Shown here: positions 14,939 to 24,633 of the stretch, piece by piece
How positions within the stretch are numbered: the first letter of the stretch is position 1
How the letters are laid out: every line of letters starts with the position of its first letter
DNA from: Acidobacteriaceae bacterium
GTDB lineage: Bacteria > Acidobacteriota > Terriglobia > Terriglobales > Acidobacteriaceae
Direction of reading: 5' to 3'
Assembly (NCBI GenBank): GCA_903642225.1
Contig: CAHJWI010000029.1
Span: 1 to 56,120 of the forward strand
Length of the DNA stretch: 56,120 bases
Notes under the pieces: model-generated
What the model was told of the DNA's origin: nothing
Database searches by the model: none
The model's input: the letters and a program-made list of their open reading frames with translations, nothing else
Program-made: the position numbers and the translations under genes

Positions 14939-15204
14939 ATGAACATCACGGCTATCACACGTAAGGCACGGGTCTCACGGCGGCTGTCTCTCGGACCATC
15001 AACGGCTCGCCAACGTCAGTCCCAAAACTGCGAAGTGGGTCCTCCGCGCCGTCGCTATTCTTGCTTTCTAACCCAGACATGAAAGCGCGCAATCTCGGCT
15101 CCGTTCGATCCAGCCTCTAAGGGCTCATCATCTCCGACCTCACGAACCCGTTCTTTCCGGAACCCGTCATGGCCTTTGAAGACGTAGCCGTCAAGCCCTG
15201 GGGC
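14939..15204 (+). pseudogene. LacI-family transcriptional regulator, 5' fragment with frameshifts and stops
   Basis: Reading across frames recovers a LacI N-terminus: MNITAITRKARVS, then (frame change) AVSRTINGSPT, then VSPKTAKWVLRAVAILAF, a stop, and in another frame ARNLGSVRSSL, a stop, then GLIISDLTNPFFPEPVMAFEDVAVK. These are the HTH, hinge helix and first strand of the effector-binding domain in order. At least two frameshifts and two stops prevent expression, and everything after residue ~90 is missing. It may once have controlled gal or the adjoining glutaminase gene. Confidence 0.85.
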
Positions 15205-15600
15205 CCTACTGGCAGCGCGACAACAAACCCGTCAGCACCATGCTCGACGAAGCGAAACGTGACTACGCCGCCCTGCAGGCCCGCGGCGGCAGCTTTGACG
15301 CCAAGCTCATCGCTGACATGACCAGCACCTCAGGCAGCACCGCAGGCGAGCCCCACGCCTGGCTCTGCACCCTCAGTTACCGCCAAACTATTGCCGCCCA
15401 CAAGCTCATTTACCGTTGGACAAACGAGACCACCAGTTGCGTCCCCATGACTGATTGGTATGACACCATCACCGGTAAACAAATCGGCTTCCAGGCCCGC
15501 TCCGTCGTCGGCGGAGTCTTCATCAAGGCCCTTGCCAACGTGTCACTCGCCGACCAACCGCGCCGCCGCCAAAGCCCGTACCTCTGGGTGGTCGTTACAA
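15205..15600 (+). pseudogene. Glutaminase (DUF4965/DUF1793-type) relic, internally deleted
   Basis: From YWQRDNKPVSTMLDEAKRDYAALQARG through HAWLCTLSYRQTIAAHKL, the sequence matches the central part of secreted glutaminase-type proteins. It then jumps to their C-terminal end (TTSCVPMTDWYDTITGKQIGFQARSVVGGVFIKAL). The several hundred residues normally between these blocks are missing, and so is the N-terminus with its signal peptide. The stretch stays in one frame, so the deletion was in frame or recent. It abuts the broken LacI gene without a gap. 15601-15753 holds only an imperfect CCACCC/GGGTGG hairpin. Confidence 0.75.
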
Positions 15601-15753
15601 GATTCCACAGTACACAAACCGGGTGCCACCCTTTTCACAGCCCCATTGTTAAAGGGGTGGGTCCCAGCGCGTTAGCGATGATGGATCGCCGATCGTCCGG
15701 CATCCAGACGCCCTCCGGTGCCCGTCCGCACTCTCGGACATGCGTTCGCCCAC

Positions 15754-18114
15754 CTACTTCGTCAGCGAAAACTCCCCGTGCTGCGAAGCCGCTGAATCCA
15801 ACCCCACCCAAACATCGAACGTTCCCGGCTCCAGCACCCAGCTGTGCGAAGCCGCACTCCAGTAGGTCAGATCCTTCGCAGGCATCGTCAACGAAATAGT
15901 TTTGGTTTCGCCCGCACCAACGGTCACCTTCGCAAACTCCTTCAACTCCCGCCGTGGCCGCGCGGCGCTTCCTGCCCGCTGGTGCGTATACATCTGCACC
16001 ACCGTCGCCCCACGTACTCCAGAGGTATTCGTCACAGGCACACTTACCGTTACATTTCCCGAAGCTGTAACGGACCCACTTACAACCGCTGCTCCCACCG
16101 TAAATTTCGAGTAACTCAGACCGTACCCGAACGGGAACAACGGCGTGCTTGGGATATCCCAATACCGCTGCGCCACGTTCTCCGGGTTCTGCGGAATGTT
16201 CTGGTTGTAGTACAGCGGTTCCTGCCCGGCGTCCCGGGGCCACGTCACCGGCAGGTGTCCGCTTGGATTCACATCTCCCACCAGCAGGTTCGCCACGGCA
16301 TGGCCACCCTCAGTTCCGGGGTACCACACGTTCAAGATTGCAGGCACATGCTCGTTTGCCCAGGTCAGGTTTACCGGCCGGCCCGTCATCACCACCAGCA
16401 CCACGGGCTTGCCCGTTGCCACCACTGCCTCCAGCAGTCGCTCCTGCTCGCCCGGCAGTGTGATCGACGCGCGTGACGCGTTTTCACCATTCATCGTCTG
16501 CGCCTCACCCAGCACCATCACCACCGTATCCGCGGCCTTGGCAAGGTCCAGCGCATGTGCAAACTCGGTGGCCTTCGCCTCCGGCGTCGTCAGCGTCAAC
16601 TTCTCCGGTACTACCTGCTCGTCAAAGATCGTCGCCGATCCTCGCTCGATCTCCACGCCGATCGTATACGTCACCTGTGCGCCGGTCAGCTTCTCGCGCA
16701 GCCCCTGCAGAACCGTCACAGAGTCGTTCCGGTCTCCATGGATGGCCCACGATCCCATGATGTCCAACTTCGAATCCGCCAGCGGGCCTATCACTGCCAC
16801 CGCTTTCACCGACTTGTGCAGCGGCAGTGCCTCACCCTCGTTTCGCAGCAGAACGGCACTCTGTTCCGCGGCAATTCTGGCAGCAGTACGCTGCTCGGCT
16901 GTCACCTGCGCGGCTTTGTACGCCGCAAGGTCCACATATGGATTTGTAAACAGCCCCATGCGGTACTTGGTCGCAAGCATCGGCCGCACTAAGTCATCGA
17001 TCGTCGCGGCAGAAATAGTACCCGCCGCTACACTCTGCTTCAGCGTCTCGCGGTACGTGCTGCTTGTCATCTCCATGTTCACGCCGGCGTTTGCCGCGCG
17101 CGCCGCGGCGTCTGCCGGGCTCTCAGCCAGACCATGCACCTGCAGGCTCTTCACCGCATCCCAGTCGCTCACCACCCACCCTTTAAAGCCCCACTCCTTG
17201 CGCAGCACATCTGTCAGCAGCCACTTGTTTCCCGTCGCCGGCACAGAGTTCAAGTCCATATAGGCCGACATCAGCGTCGCTGTCCCTGCCTTTACGCCCG
17301 CGTGGTACGGCCGCAGGTACACGTTGTACAGCAGATCATCGCTTATGTTCGAGCTGTCGTAGTCCCGGCCGCCCTCCGCCGCACCATACCCCGCAAAGTG
17401 CTTTACAGACGAGATCAGGTGCCCGGGCTCGCCCACATACGCACCCTGAAAACCGCGCACCTGCGCCGCCGCGATCGCTTCGCCCAGCACCGGGTCCTCA
17501 CCTGCACTCTCCATGATCCTGCCCCATCGCGCGTCGCGGGCAATATCCACCATGGGCGCAAACGCCCAGTGCACACCCGCGCTCCGGGCCTCTCGCGCGG
17601 CCATGCTCTGGCCCTTCTCCACCAGCGCCGGATCCCAGCTCGATGCCATGGCCAGCGGAATCGGATAAATTGTTCGGAAGCCGTGGATCACGTCGTATCC
17701 AAAAAGCAGCGGAATCTTCAACCGGCTCTGCTCCACCGCGATCTTTTGCAGCTCATTGATCCGTACCGGATCGGTCGTAAACAGAAAGCTCCCCACGCTC
17801 CCCGATCGCGTCAGTTCGTCCTGCTTGGCTGGCGGTGTGTACATGGGCTGCCCGGCCGCCTGTTCCATCTGCCCAATCTTCTCGTCCAGCGTCATCTTTC
17901 CGAGCAGGTCTCTGACGAACCGGTCGACCTGCGCATCGGTCGGTCGCTGTTGTGGGGCCTGCGCCTCCGCCAGACCCGCCGCAACACAACTCACCGCGCA
18001 CACGGCTAGCGAACATCGAAACAGGGACGTACCACGCGAAAAGAATGCCAAGTTGAAGACCTCAGGGTGAGAACTATGCCAGCGTAGGCACGCACACCAT
18101 CCTTGCCTAAGCAC
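15754..18114 (-). CDS. bglX: Secreted GH3 beta-glucosidase (BglX type)
   Basis: 786 residues from 18114. A TTG at 18051 with TGAGG upstream would give a cleaner signal peptide (hydrophobic CSLAVCAVSCVAAGLAEAQA), so the true start may be there. Domain order: the GH3 barrel with nucleophile Asp in GWVVSDWDAV, the alpha/beta sandwich (VMVLGEAQTMNGENASR; VLVVMTGRPV), then a C-terminal fibronectin-III-like domain (VPVTNTSGVRGATVVQMY). It hydrolyses terminal beta-glucosides such as cellobiose in the periplasm. A monocistronic gene between the fossil region and an MFS transporter. Confidence 0.93.
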   Translation of the reverse strand: MLRQGWCACLRWHSSHPEVFNLAFFSRGTSLFRCSLAVCAVSCVAAGLAEAQAPQQRPTDAQVDRFVRDLLGKMTLDEKIGQMEQAAGQPMYTPPAKQDELTRSGSVGSFLFTTDPVRINELQKIAVEQSRLKIPLLFGYDVIHGFRTIYPIPLAMASSWDPALVEKGQSMAAREARSAGVHWAFAPMVDIARDARWGRIMESAGEDPVLGEAIAAAQVRGFQGAYVGEPGHLISSVKHFAGYGAAEGGRDYDSSNISDDLLYNVYLRPYHAGVKAGTATLMSAYMDLNSVPATGNKWLLTDVLRKEWGFKGWVVSDWDAVKSLQVHGLAESPADAAARAANAGVNMEMTSSTYRETLKQSVAAGTISAATIDDLVRPMLATKYRMGLFTNPYVDLAAYKAAQVTAEQRTAARIAAEQSAVLLRNEGEALPLHKSVKAVAVIGPLADSKLDIMGSWAIHGDRNDSVTVLQGLREKLTGAQVTYTIGVEIERGSATIFDEQVVPEKLTLTTPEAKATEFAHALDLAKAADTVVMVLGEAQTMNGENASRASITLPGEQERLLEAVVATGKPVVLVVMTGRPVNLTWANEHVPAILNVWYPGTEGGHAVANLLVGDVNPSGHLPVTWPRDAGQEPLYYNQNIPQNPENVAQRYWDIPSTPLFPFGYGLSYSKFTVGAAVVSGSVTASGNVTVSVPVTNTSGVRGATVVQMYTHQRAGSAARPRRELKEFAKVTVGAGETKTISLTMPAKDLTYWSAASHSWVLEPGTFDVWVGLDSAASQHGEFSLTK

Positions 18115-18299
18115 ACCGCAACACGCAAGCGGAGATGTCCAAAAGTAGCTGCCCTACGATCTGTGCAGCGGCACCTAAGCTGGGCAACGCAAGGTATTTA
18201 GCAGCATTCGCCCAGCAAAGTCAGGAACCTAAGCCACTGATCCAAAAGAATCAGGAACTTACGTCTGGGGGGGGGTAGGGGAACAGGGAGAGAAGAAGA
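18115..18299. other. Intergenic stretch with a 9-G tract
   Basis: Nine consecutive G residues at 18267-18275 and two copies of TCAGGAAC(C/T)TA (18221, 18251). No gene. A long G-run is prone to slippage, but it lies downstream of the MFS stop, not in a leader of either neighbour. Confidence 0.5.
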
Positions 18300-19679
18300 C
18301 TAGCTGGGCTCCGCCTTGGCACCCTCCGGTGCCTTCAGCAGCGCACATCCCACCGCACCCAGCACCGCAAGACCGGCCACCACAAAGAGTCCACCCTCAA
18401 ACGAGTGTGTCATGTCCTTCATCTTGCCTGTCAGGTAGGGTCCCAAAAAGGCCCCTACGCCACCCACCATCGTGATGATGGCCACTCCACCCGCTGCTGC
18501 CTGCCCGCCCAGCACCCGCGTCGGCAACGCCCAGAACGGACCCATGATGCTCCAATAGCCTACCGCGGCTAGACACATGGCCAGCAATCCGGCGATAAAG
18601 CTGTGCGCCACCCCAGCCCAAACAAATCCCAGTGCTGCCAGCAGCAGACATCCGGCGATGTGCCACCGCCGCTCACCCGTCTTGTCGCTGCTCCAGCCCA
18701 CCGTCACCATTGCTACTGTCGCTGCGACGTAGGGCAACACCGCCCACTTTGCTACGTGGCTTGCGTCTCCAGCGCTCAAGGCCACGCTCGCACTCTTATT
18801 CCCGTGCATTAGCCCGTTCAAGATGAGCGGCATCCACAGGTTTACGGTGTAGAGCCCTACCTGATCCAGAAACCAGATACCTGCAAGCACCCAAACCATC
18901 GGCATTTTGAACGCGTCGAGCAGGTTGTGGTGTGTCTCCGCACCACCCTCTTTTTTGTCCCTCTCCAACTCGTCGTCCAGCCACTTTTTCTCCTCGCCCG
19001 TTAACCACCCTGCATCATCTGGATGGTCCTTCATGACCGCCAGCACGCTGAAGCCCATCAGAAAGGTTGGCACGCCTTCTACCAGGAAAAGCCACTGCCA
19101 CCCATGCAGCCCGCTCACGCCTTCCAGCTTCAGCAGCGCGCTCGAAAGCGGTGCGCCAATCACGCCGGCAACCGCCGTCGCCGTCATAAACCGTGCCACC
19201 GCCTTTGCGCGCTGTTTGGACGGGAACCAGTACGTCAGGTACAAGATCATGCCCGGAAAGAAGCCCGCCTCGCCCACACCGAGCAGAAAGCGCATTGCAT
19301 AAAACGAGTGCGCTCCCTTGACCAGGCTCATGCAACTGGCAATCAGCCCCCAAGAAATCATGATCCGCGCAATCCACTTCCGCGGTCCCACCTTCTGCAG
19401 CAAAAGGTTGCTGGGTAGGTCGAACAGCGACGACCCCAGGAAGAAAATACCCGCACCTGTGCCGTACACCGTATCCGTCAGGCGCAGGTCGCGCCTCATT
19501 TCCAGCGCCGCAAACCCCACATTCACACGGTCCAGGTACGCCAGAATGTACAACACAAACAGGTACGGAAGGAGCCGCCATGCAATCTTCGAGTACACGC
19601 GTTCGCCCACAGGGGCATTCATGGTCGTCACAGGCATCGCACCGTCAGATGCAGTCACGCGACCATTCGCTTCCGCCAT
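18300..19679 (-). CDS. MFS transporter, anion:cation symporter (ACS) family
   Basis: 459 residues with about 12 hydrophobic helices. The N-terminal signature LLPYLFVLYILAYLDRVNVGFAAL and the helix-5 region GEAGFFPGMILYLTYWFP are characteristic of ACS permeases for phthalate, tartrate, glucarate and similar organic acids. A long charged central loop (LTGEEKKWLDDELERDKKEGG) follows helix 6. It imports an organic anion at the inner membrane; the substrate is not deducible. It follows the glycosyltransferase gene by 7 bp and may be cotranscribed, though there is no functional link. Confidence 0.9.
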   Translation of the reverse strand: MAEANGRVTASDGAMPVTTMNAPVGERVYSKIAWRLLPYLFVLYILAYLDRVNVGFAALEMRRDLRLTDTVYGTGAGIFFLGSSLFDLPSNLLLQKVGPRKWIARIMISWGLIASCMSLVKGAHSFYAMRFLLGVGEAGFFPGMILYLTYWFPSKQRAKAVARFMTATAVAGVIGAPLSSALLKLEGVSGLHGWQWLFLVEGVPTFLMGFSVLAVMKDHPDDAGWLTGEEKKWLDDELERDKKEGGAETHHNLLDAFKMPMVWVLAGIWFLDQVGLYTVNLWMPLILNGLMHGNKSASVALSAGDASHVAKWAVLPYVAATVAMVTVGWSSDKTGERRWHIAGCLLLAALGFVWAGVAHSFIAGLLAMCLAAVGYWSIMGPFWALPTRVLGGQAAAGGVAIITMVGGVGAFLGPYLTGKMKDMTHSFEGGLFVVAGLAVLGAVGCALLKAPEGAKAEPS

Positions 19680-19686
19680 TCACCGG

Positions 19687-20493
19687 CTATTTACCCTGCG
19701 CATGCAGCAAAGCCTTCTTTCGAGCCTCCCACACTTTCACATACTTCCACTGCGCATACACTGCGTGGTTCACGTGGAAGATCAGACCCTCCGGGCCGTC
19801 CAGAAAACCACCGCGGACTATGTAATTCTTCAGAAAACCGAAAAAAGGATTGATAAATGCCTGCACAAGCACGAGCCAACCCGGCAAACTGCCCTTGCGC
19901 CGTGTCATCGCCACCACGGTCCCGGTGCTGTACTCATTCATGTGGCCCAGGTAGTTCGCGAAGTCCGGGTAGCCATAGTGCTCCAGGTGGTACGTCAGCG
20001 TGCCCTTGGTCTTGTCGTACTGTGGCGTTCCATGTGGGCCGATCGTCTCGTCCACCATCGCCACACCGCGCCGAAACAGCCGCAGCTTCTCGTCCGGATA
20101 CAGACCGCCATGCCGCATCCATCGGGTCATAAATATGTTCAACCGCGGAATACGGTACGCGTCCTTATCGCTGTTCGTTAACACGGACTGGATCTCCGTT
20201 GCCAACGCCGGTGTCACCACCTCATCGCCGTCCAGCAACAGGATCCAATCGCCCGTACACTTCGCGATCGCGATATTCTTCTGCTCGGCATGACCCTTAA
20301 AGTCGCGGTTAAAGCTATGCTGCGCACCGTACTCCCGCGCTATGTCGGGTGTTCTGTCCGTCGACCCCGAGTCGACAATGACCACTTGGTCTACCCACCG
20401 GACACCATCAAGTGTCCGCGCCAAATTGGCTTCTTCGTTGGTTGCAATCATCGCCACGGACACAGTGGTCCGGGCTTGCTCCGCATTACTCAC
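19687..20493 (-). CDS. Family 2 glycosyltransferase (LPS-core WaaE/KdtX type)
   Basis: 268 residues, GT-A fold. The nucleotide-sugar motif VDSGSTDRTPDIA and the metal-binding D-x-D (LLLDGDEVV) are clear, and the opening VAMIATNEEANLARTLDGVRWVDQ is that of lipopolysaccharide-core beta-1,4-glucosyltransferase-like enzymes. It transfers a sugar to a core oligosaccharide or similar acceptor at the inner face of the membrane. The C-terminal RGGFLDGPEGLIFHVNHAVYAQWKY fits the same group. The acceptor is not known. Confidence 0.88.
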   Translation of the reverse strand: MSNAEQARTTVSVAMIATNEEANLARTLDGVRWVDQVVIVDSGSTDRTPDIAREYGAQHSFNRDFKGHAEQKNIAIAKCTGDWILLLDGDEVVTPALATEIQSVLTNSDKDAYRIPRLNIFMTRWMRHGGLYPDEKLRLFRRGVAMVDETIGPHGTPQYDKTKGTLTYHLEHYGYPDFANYLGHMNEYSTGTVVAMTRRKGSLPGWLVLVQAFINPFFGFLKNYIVRGGFLDGPEGLIFHVNHAVYAQWKYVKVWEARKKALLHAQGK

Positions 20494-20704
20494 GGCAAGA
20501 GTCTACCGCAGGCCTTCCGTAGTCAGCACAATGCTATCGCCACTTTGTTCCCCCTGCGTCACGTTCCACACGCAATGGCGCTCGTCAAAAGCCGGCACTC
20601 CGACCGGCAGGCTCAAACGGTGCGGAAGTTTACCAATGCCTGTCAAGAGCCCAGACACGGGCACCCGTGGCCACTGCGATTACCACAGCAGCTCCACTTT
20701 TTGG

Positions 20705-21481
20705 CTAGGCCTTCCGATTCAGAGTGACGGAATTCGCCTGGTCGATCGACGTAAGCAAAAGCGATGAAACGTTGACGTGCTGCGGCCTCGTCACTGCCCA
20801 TCGGATTGCGTCTGCCACATCGTCGGGCGTCAGCGGCTGCAGACCGGCGTACACCTTCGCGGCGCGCTCGGTGTCGCCGCCGAATCTCACCTTGCTGAAG
20901 TCGGTTTCCACCATGCCAGGATCCATGCTGGTAACGCGCACACCAGTGCCCAGCAAGTCGATCCGCAGGCCTTCGCTGATCGACCGCTCCGCTGCCTTTG
21001 TGCCGCAGTACACGCTGCCGCCGGCGTAGGCCAGCCATCCTGCAGTTGAACCAAGATTCACGACATGGCCAACACCGCGCTCTACCATCCCCGGCACCAC
21101 CGCCCGCGTCACGTACAGCAGCCCCTTGGTGTTGGTGTCGATCATCTCCTCCCAGTTTTCCGGATCGTCGAGCCAGAGCTTTTCCAGACCGCGCGCCAGA
21201 CCGGCGTTATTCACCAAGATCTCGATCTGCTGAAAGTCGGCAGGGAGCGAAACGACTGCACTTTCCACGTCCCTGCGCTTCGTCACATCCAAGGCAAACC
21301 CGTGTACCGCCGCCGCTCCCGCCGCCCTAGCCTCCTCCACCACCGGCTGCACCCGGTCCATTGATCGTGCACATAGCGCCAGGGCCGCACCATCCGCGGC
21401 CAGCGCCAGCGCCGTCGCCCTGCCGATGCCGGCACTCGCTCCCGTGATCAACGCCACTTTCCCCGCAATGCTGTAAGCCAT
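20705..21481 (-). CDS. SDR-family NADP-dependent dehydrogenase (YdfG-like)
   Basis: 258 residues from the ATG at 21481 (GTGAGG six bases upstream; a longer frame to 21652 has no support). The cofactor motif TGASAGIG is at ~13-20, then NNAG, the Ser in NLGSTAGW and the active-site Tyr-x3-Lys in VYCGTKAA. Overall closest to the YdfG / 3-hydroxy-acid (serine) dehydrogenase group. Substrate uncertain. The 20494-20704 gap downstream holds no recognisable feature. Confidence 0.9.
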   Translation of the reverse strand: MAYSIAGKVALITGASAGIGRATALALAADGAALALCARSMDRVQPVVEEARAAGAAAVHGFALDVTKRRDVESAVVSLPADFQQIEILVNNAGLARGLEKLWLDDPENWEEMIDTNTKGLLYVTRAVVPGMVERGVGHVVNLGSTAGWLAYAGGSVYCGTKAAERSISEGLRIDLLGTGVRVTSMDPGMVETDFSKVRFGGDTERAAKVYAGLQPLTPDDVADAIRWAVTRPQHVNVSSLLLTSIDQANSVTLNRKA

Positions 21482-21540
21482 TCGAAACCTCACCCGTCTA
21501 GCTGCTGAGATGCAAACGGCACCTGCACGATGCAACGCGA

Positions 21541-21563
21541 AAGGGCTGCCATAACGGCAGCCC
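21541..21563 (-). terminator. Terminator after the OmpA-family gene
   Basis: Stem GGGCTGCC (21543-21550) with GGCAGCCC (21556-21563), loop of five bases, followed on the minus strand by a short TTTC. It separates the OmpA gene from the SDR gene. Confidence 0.6.
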
Positions 21564-21584
21564 CTCATATCATCCCGCGAACCG

Positions 21585-23186
21585 TTAGTTCGCCACAGCC
21601 AGTGCCGGTGCCATGTCCTGCGTTTGCACACCGATTGACGGCCCGGAGACAATCATCTCGACCCGGCGATTCTGTGCGCGTCCTGCCGCTGACGTGTTAT
21701 CCGCTACCGGATCCTGCTTGCCAAAGCCGTAGAAGCTCACGTTTGCCTGCTGCACGCCCTGTGCCACAAGGAAGTCTTCCGTCGATTTCGCCCGATCGTT
21801 GCTCAGCTTCAGATTCAGGGCATCGCTACCCGTGGAATCCGTGTACCCGGCAATCTGCAGCTTCAAATCCGGGTACTGCTGCAGGATCGCCGACACCTTG
21901 GCAAGCGAGATCTGTGCATTTTGCTTCAGTGCGCTCTTGCCCGTGTCGAAAAGCACATCGCCCAGCGTCACAATCAGGCCACGAGCCGTCTCCTGGGTAG
22001 CCAGCACTGCGTTCAGCTGTGCTTTCAACTTCTCTCGAATCGCTAAAACGCTCTGGTTGGCGGCATCGGCCTGTGCCTGCGCTGCGGCAGCTGCCGCGTT
22101 TGCATTTGCAGCGGCCGTCTCAGCCCGCGCACGCTCTGCTGCCTCGCGATCCGCAGCCGCCTGTGCACGTTCCGCGTCAATCGCACTCTGCTGAGCTTGC
22201 AGCTGCGAGGCTGCCGCCTGCTGCTGGGCTGCCTGGCGCGCATCCACTTCGGCCTGCCGGTCACGCGCTACCTGCTTGCGAATCGATGCAATGCGCGCGT
22301 CTTCGCTGCGCTGCACGGCATCTCGCGCAAACGTGATCTCCAGCTTCGAGTCGCCCTTCTTGTTCTGGTCGATAGCCGTCGCGTTCGTCAGGTCTTCCTG
22401 CACCTTCGCCATAATGTCCGGCGCATCCTGGTCCGCACCCGCCAGCTTTGCAATCCGCTGCGCGTTGAGCGCTTCGTAATACTCAAGCGGGCTGCGCTCG
22501 TTTCGTGTGATTGGGTCCAGCACGGTCTTTGACCCGTTGGTGCGTGAGTACAGTCCGCGCGGCAGCAGCGTGTAATGCGCGTTCACTTTCTCCAGCACGC
22601 CTTCGGTCTTGTCATTCAGAATCACGTTTTGCGCCACAACAACATCGCTGGGCACCTTTACCGCGAAGTAAGGCTCCGCCGTAACAATCAGCCCAAAAGA
22701 CTGCAGGCTCGTCGTCGTATGAAGATCCACCTTCTTGCCGTCCGGCAGAACCTCGCCGAGATTCGCAGGGGTGCCGTCCGGAGTGATGGCCCACAGCACG
22801 TACGTCAGGTACTCCTCTCCAAAGCCATTGGCCGGTGTCAAACCCTCCAAATGTAGATCGACGGAGATTCGGCCCTTGTCACTCTGCACCTTCGCCTCAC
22901 CCTTCAATTGCGGTGACAACGCTGTGCCCACAAAGCCGATCTTGGTGGACCCGCTACGATGGAAGTAGTTCACGGCATCCAGGTCACGCTGCACCACCGT
23001 TACACGGTAGAGTGGCACGCCGTTCACTTCGCTCACAAGCTTGGCACCGGTCCGCGCGGTTTGGGGATCTGCCGTCGGATTCACCTCCTGTGCCGGCAAC
23101 GCCGATCCTGCCAGTAACGCTCCTGTAATCACTGCCGACGCTGCAAGTAGCATCACCGGCCATTTTTGCTTTTGCTGCATGTTCAC
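21585..23186 (-). CDS. OmpA-family outer-membrane/peptidoglycan-linking protein
   Basis: 533 residues starting at a GTG with AAGGAG eight bases before it. A signal peptide (VMLLAASAVITGALLAGSALPAQE) is followed by a beta-rich domain of ~200 residues of unknown fold. Next comes an Ala/Gln/Arg-rich coiled coil (residues ~290-380; AERAQAAADREAAERARAE), then a C-terminal OmpA domain (DVLFDTGKSAL, GYTDSTGS, NLKLSNDRA, GRAQNRRVEM). The OmpA domain should bind peptidoglycan diaminopimelate and the coiled coil span the periplasm. The domain mix is common in Acidobacteriota. Confidence 0.87.
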   Translation of the reverse strand: MNMQQKQKWPVMLLAASAVITGALLAGSALPAQEVNPTADPQTARTGAKLVSEVNGVPLYRVTVVQRDLDAVNYFHRSGSTKIGFVGTALSPQLKGEAKVQSDKGRISVDLHLEGLTPANGFGEEYLTYVLWAITPDGTPANLGEVLPDGKKVDLHTTTSLQSFGLIVTAEPYFAVKVPSDVVVAQNVILNDKTEGVLEKVNAHYTLLPRGLYSRTNGSKTVLDPITRNERSPLEYYEALNAQRIAKLAGADQDAPDIMAKVQEDLTNATAIDQNKKGDSKLEITFARDAVQRSEDARIASIRKQVARDRQAEVDARQAAQQQAAASQLQAQQSAIDAERAQAAADREAAERARAETAAANANAAAAAAQAQADAANQSVLAIREKLKAQLNAVLATQETARGLIVTLGDVLFDTGKSALKQNAQISLAKVSAILQQYPDLKLQIAGYTDSTGSDALNLKLSNDRAKSTEDFLVAQGVQQANVSFYGFGKQDPVADNTSAAGRAQNRRVEMIVSGPSIGVQTQDMAPALAVAN

Positions 23187-23201
23187 GCTTATAGCTCCTT
23201 A

Positions 23202-23218
23202 GTTCAAACCGTTTGAAC
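23202..23218. promoter_or_regulatory. Perfect palindrome in the OmpA-gene leader
   Basis: GTTCAAAC-C-GTTTGAAC lies 16 bp upstream of the OmpA-family start codon, just before its ribosome site. The position suits a repressor or a leader hairpin. Binder unknown. Confidence 0.45.
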
Positions 23219-23366
23219 GATACGCGTCATGCGCTTCTCGCCCATCATCAATTCGATGCTCGCGCGGGAGCAGGCGAACGCGCTGACCGGCTCGAGCGTG
23301 TACAACTTTGGGGCTATGTCGTCGTTTCGCCGTGGGCCGACGAGTCGCTGAATCCTCAAAGGACCC

Positions 23367-24557
23367 TTAGTGGCCAGCGGTGCTGTTGGCGGCTTCCGTG
23401 GCACCCTGCGTAAACATTTGGTCCGCGGCAGGCGTCATGCGGCGCGAGAAAAACTCCTGGTACAGGTTTGCCAGCGCACCCGCGCCAGTCCCGACGGCCA
23501 GATTCAGAAACGTAAGTCCGGCACCATTCCGGTCGGACGATGGGTAATACAGGTTCGAGGTACCGGCAGAGGCGAGGTTTCCCATCAAGTTGGAGTAGTT
23601 TGGCTGCCATTTGCCATTGGCGCCCTTGCAGATCACCACGCGCGTCATCGCGTACACAGCGCGCGACCGTACGCTGCCTGTGCCCTTCCAAAAATAACGA
23701 GGGTCCTGCTTCAGCAGCACGGGCAGCAATGCGCCACCGATCGCGGTTCCAATCGCGCCGTCGGCAAAGCCCGCGCCGTAACGTTTTGCGTACCCAGCCG
23801 CACCCTGCCCATAGCCACTGAAAGAGTTGCTCGCCTGCTCGAAGCCCGCGCTCGCCCCAACCAGCACAAAGTTCACGGGATCGATTGTCGACCGGATTGC
23901 AAGGCTCCACTTGTTCTTTGCAGACAGCGGAGCGGCATGCGGCAGATAGCTGATATAGAAGTTAGGAAACACACCAAGCACCCGCTGCTGCTCCGCGAGG
24001 TTTACCTGCGCTGTAGCCATCTCGTCAGCAGTGGCAAATACCTGCGCATCTGCTCCGGCGTGTTGGCCTGCCAGCAGAATGTGCGGTATCTGCAACGCCT
24101 GTCCATGCGCAAGTGTCCCAGTCACCAGTCGCGTCGCGTACATCACACTGCTTACCTGCAACGTAAACGCTCCAGACGGTACCCCGTGAAAGGTAAAACC
24201 GCCATCCGATCCGGTACGCTCCGCACGTTCTTTTGCAGCGTTGTCGGTGAATCGTAGAAGCACCAACGCCCCGGCTATCCCCGTCCCGTCCTTGTCCATA
24301 ACGGTTCCCCGCACTGAATTCGCCTCGCCTGGCTCACGTGCATTCGCCGCTGCCTCGGCCCGCATGGCTGCCGCGCTCTCCGCATCATTGGGCAACGTCA
24401 TCTCCGGTGCGTCGGGCAGTGAGGAAAGTTGACTCAGCGCGGTCGTTCCGGATACTGGACTTTGAGCCCCGCATACTATGCACGGAACCACTGCCGGAAG
24501 CGTTGCCAGCAGGAGGCGTAATCTCTTGGCGCCTGTCGTCGTCAAGCGTAAACCCAT
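23367..24557 (-). CDS. Secreted protein with carboxypeptidase-regulatory-like domain
   Basis: 396 residues. A signal peptide (LLLATLPAVVPCIVCGAQ) and a low-complexity linker precede a ~85-residue carboxypeptidase D regulatory-like beta sandwich: VRGTVMDKDGTGIAGALVLLRFTD ... GGFTFHGVPSGAFTLQVSS. The C-terminal ~200 residues (PNFYISYLPHAAPLSAKNKWSLAIRSTIDPVNF ... RYFWKGTGSV) form a conserved acidobacterial module of unknown function, probably envelope-associated. This family is strongly expanded in Acidobacteriota and helps place the organism. Role unknown. Confidence 0.82.
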   Translation of the reverse strand: MGLRLTTTGAKRLRLLLATLPAVVPCIVCGAQSPVSGTTALSQLSSLPDAPEMTLPNDAESAAAMRAEAAANAREPGEANSVRGTVMDKDGTGIAGALVLLRFTDNAAKERAERTGSDGGFTFHGVPSGAFTLQVSSVMYATRLVTGTLAHGQALQIPHILLAGQHAGADAQVFATADEMATAQVNLAEQQRVLGVFPNFYISYLPHAAPLSAKNKWSLAIRSTIDPVNFVLVGASAGFEQASNSFSGYGQGAAGYAKRYGAGFADGAIGTAIGGALLPVLLKQDPRYFWKGTGSVRSRAVYAMTRVVICKGANGKWQPNYSNLMGNLASAGTSNLYYPSSDRNGAGLTFLNLAVGTGAGALANLYQEFFSRRMTPAADQMFTQGATEAANSTAGH

Positions 24558-24633
24558 AATGCGGTGGGACGAGTTTAGTGCCCGGGAAGTTCTGGGTCAG
24601 CCGAACATTTTGCCGACCACAGGTGCCTTGGCG

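Noticed and set aside
15240..15899. Plus-strand frame of 219 codons containing glutaminase-like blocks
   Set aside because: Only the first ~115 codons are related to glutaminase and they are a deleted relic; the rest runs antisense through the beta-glucosidase gene.
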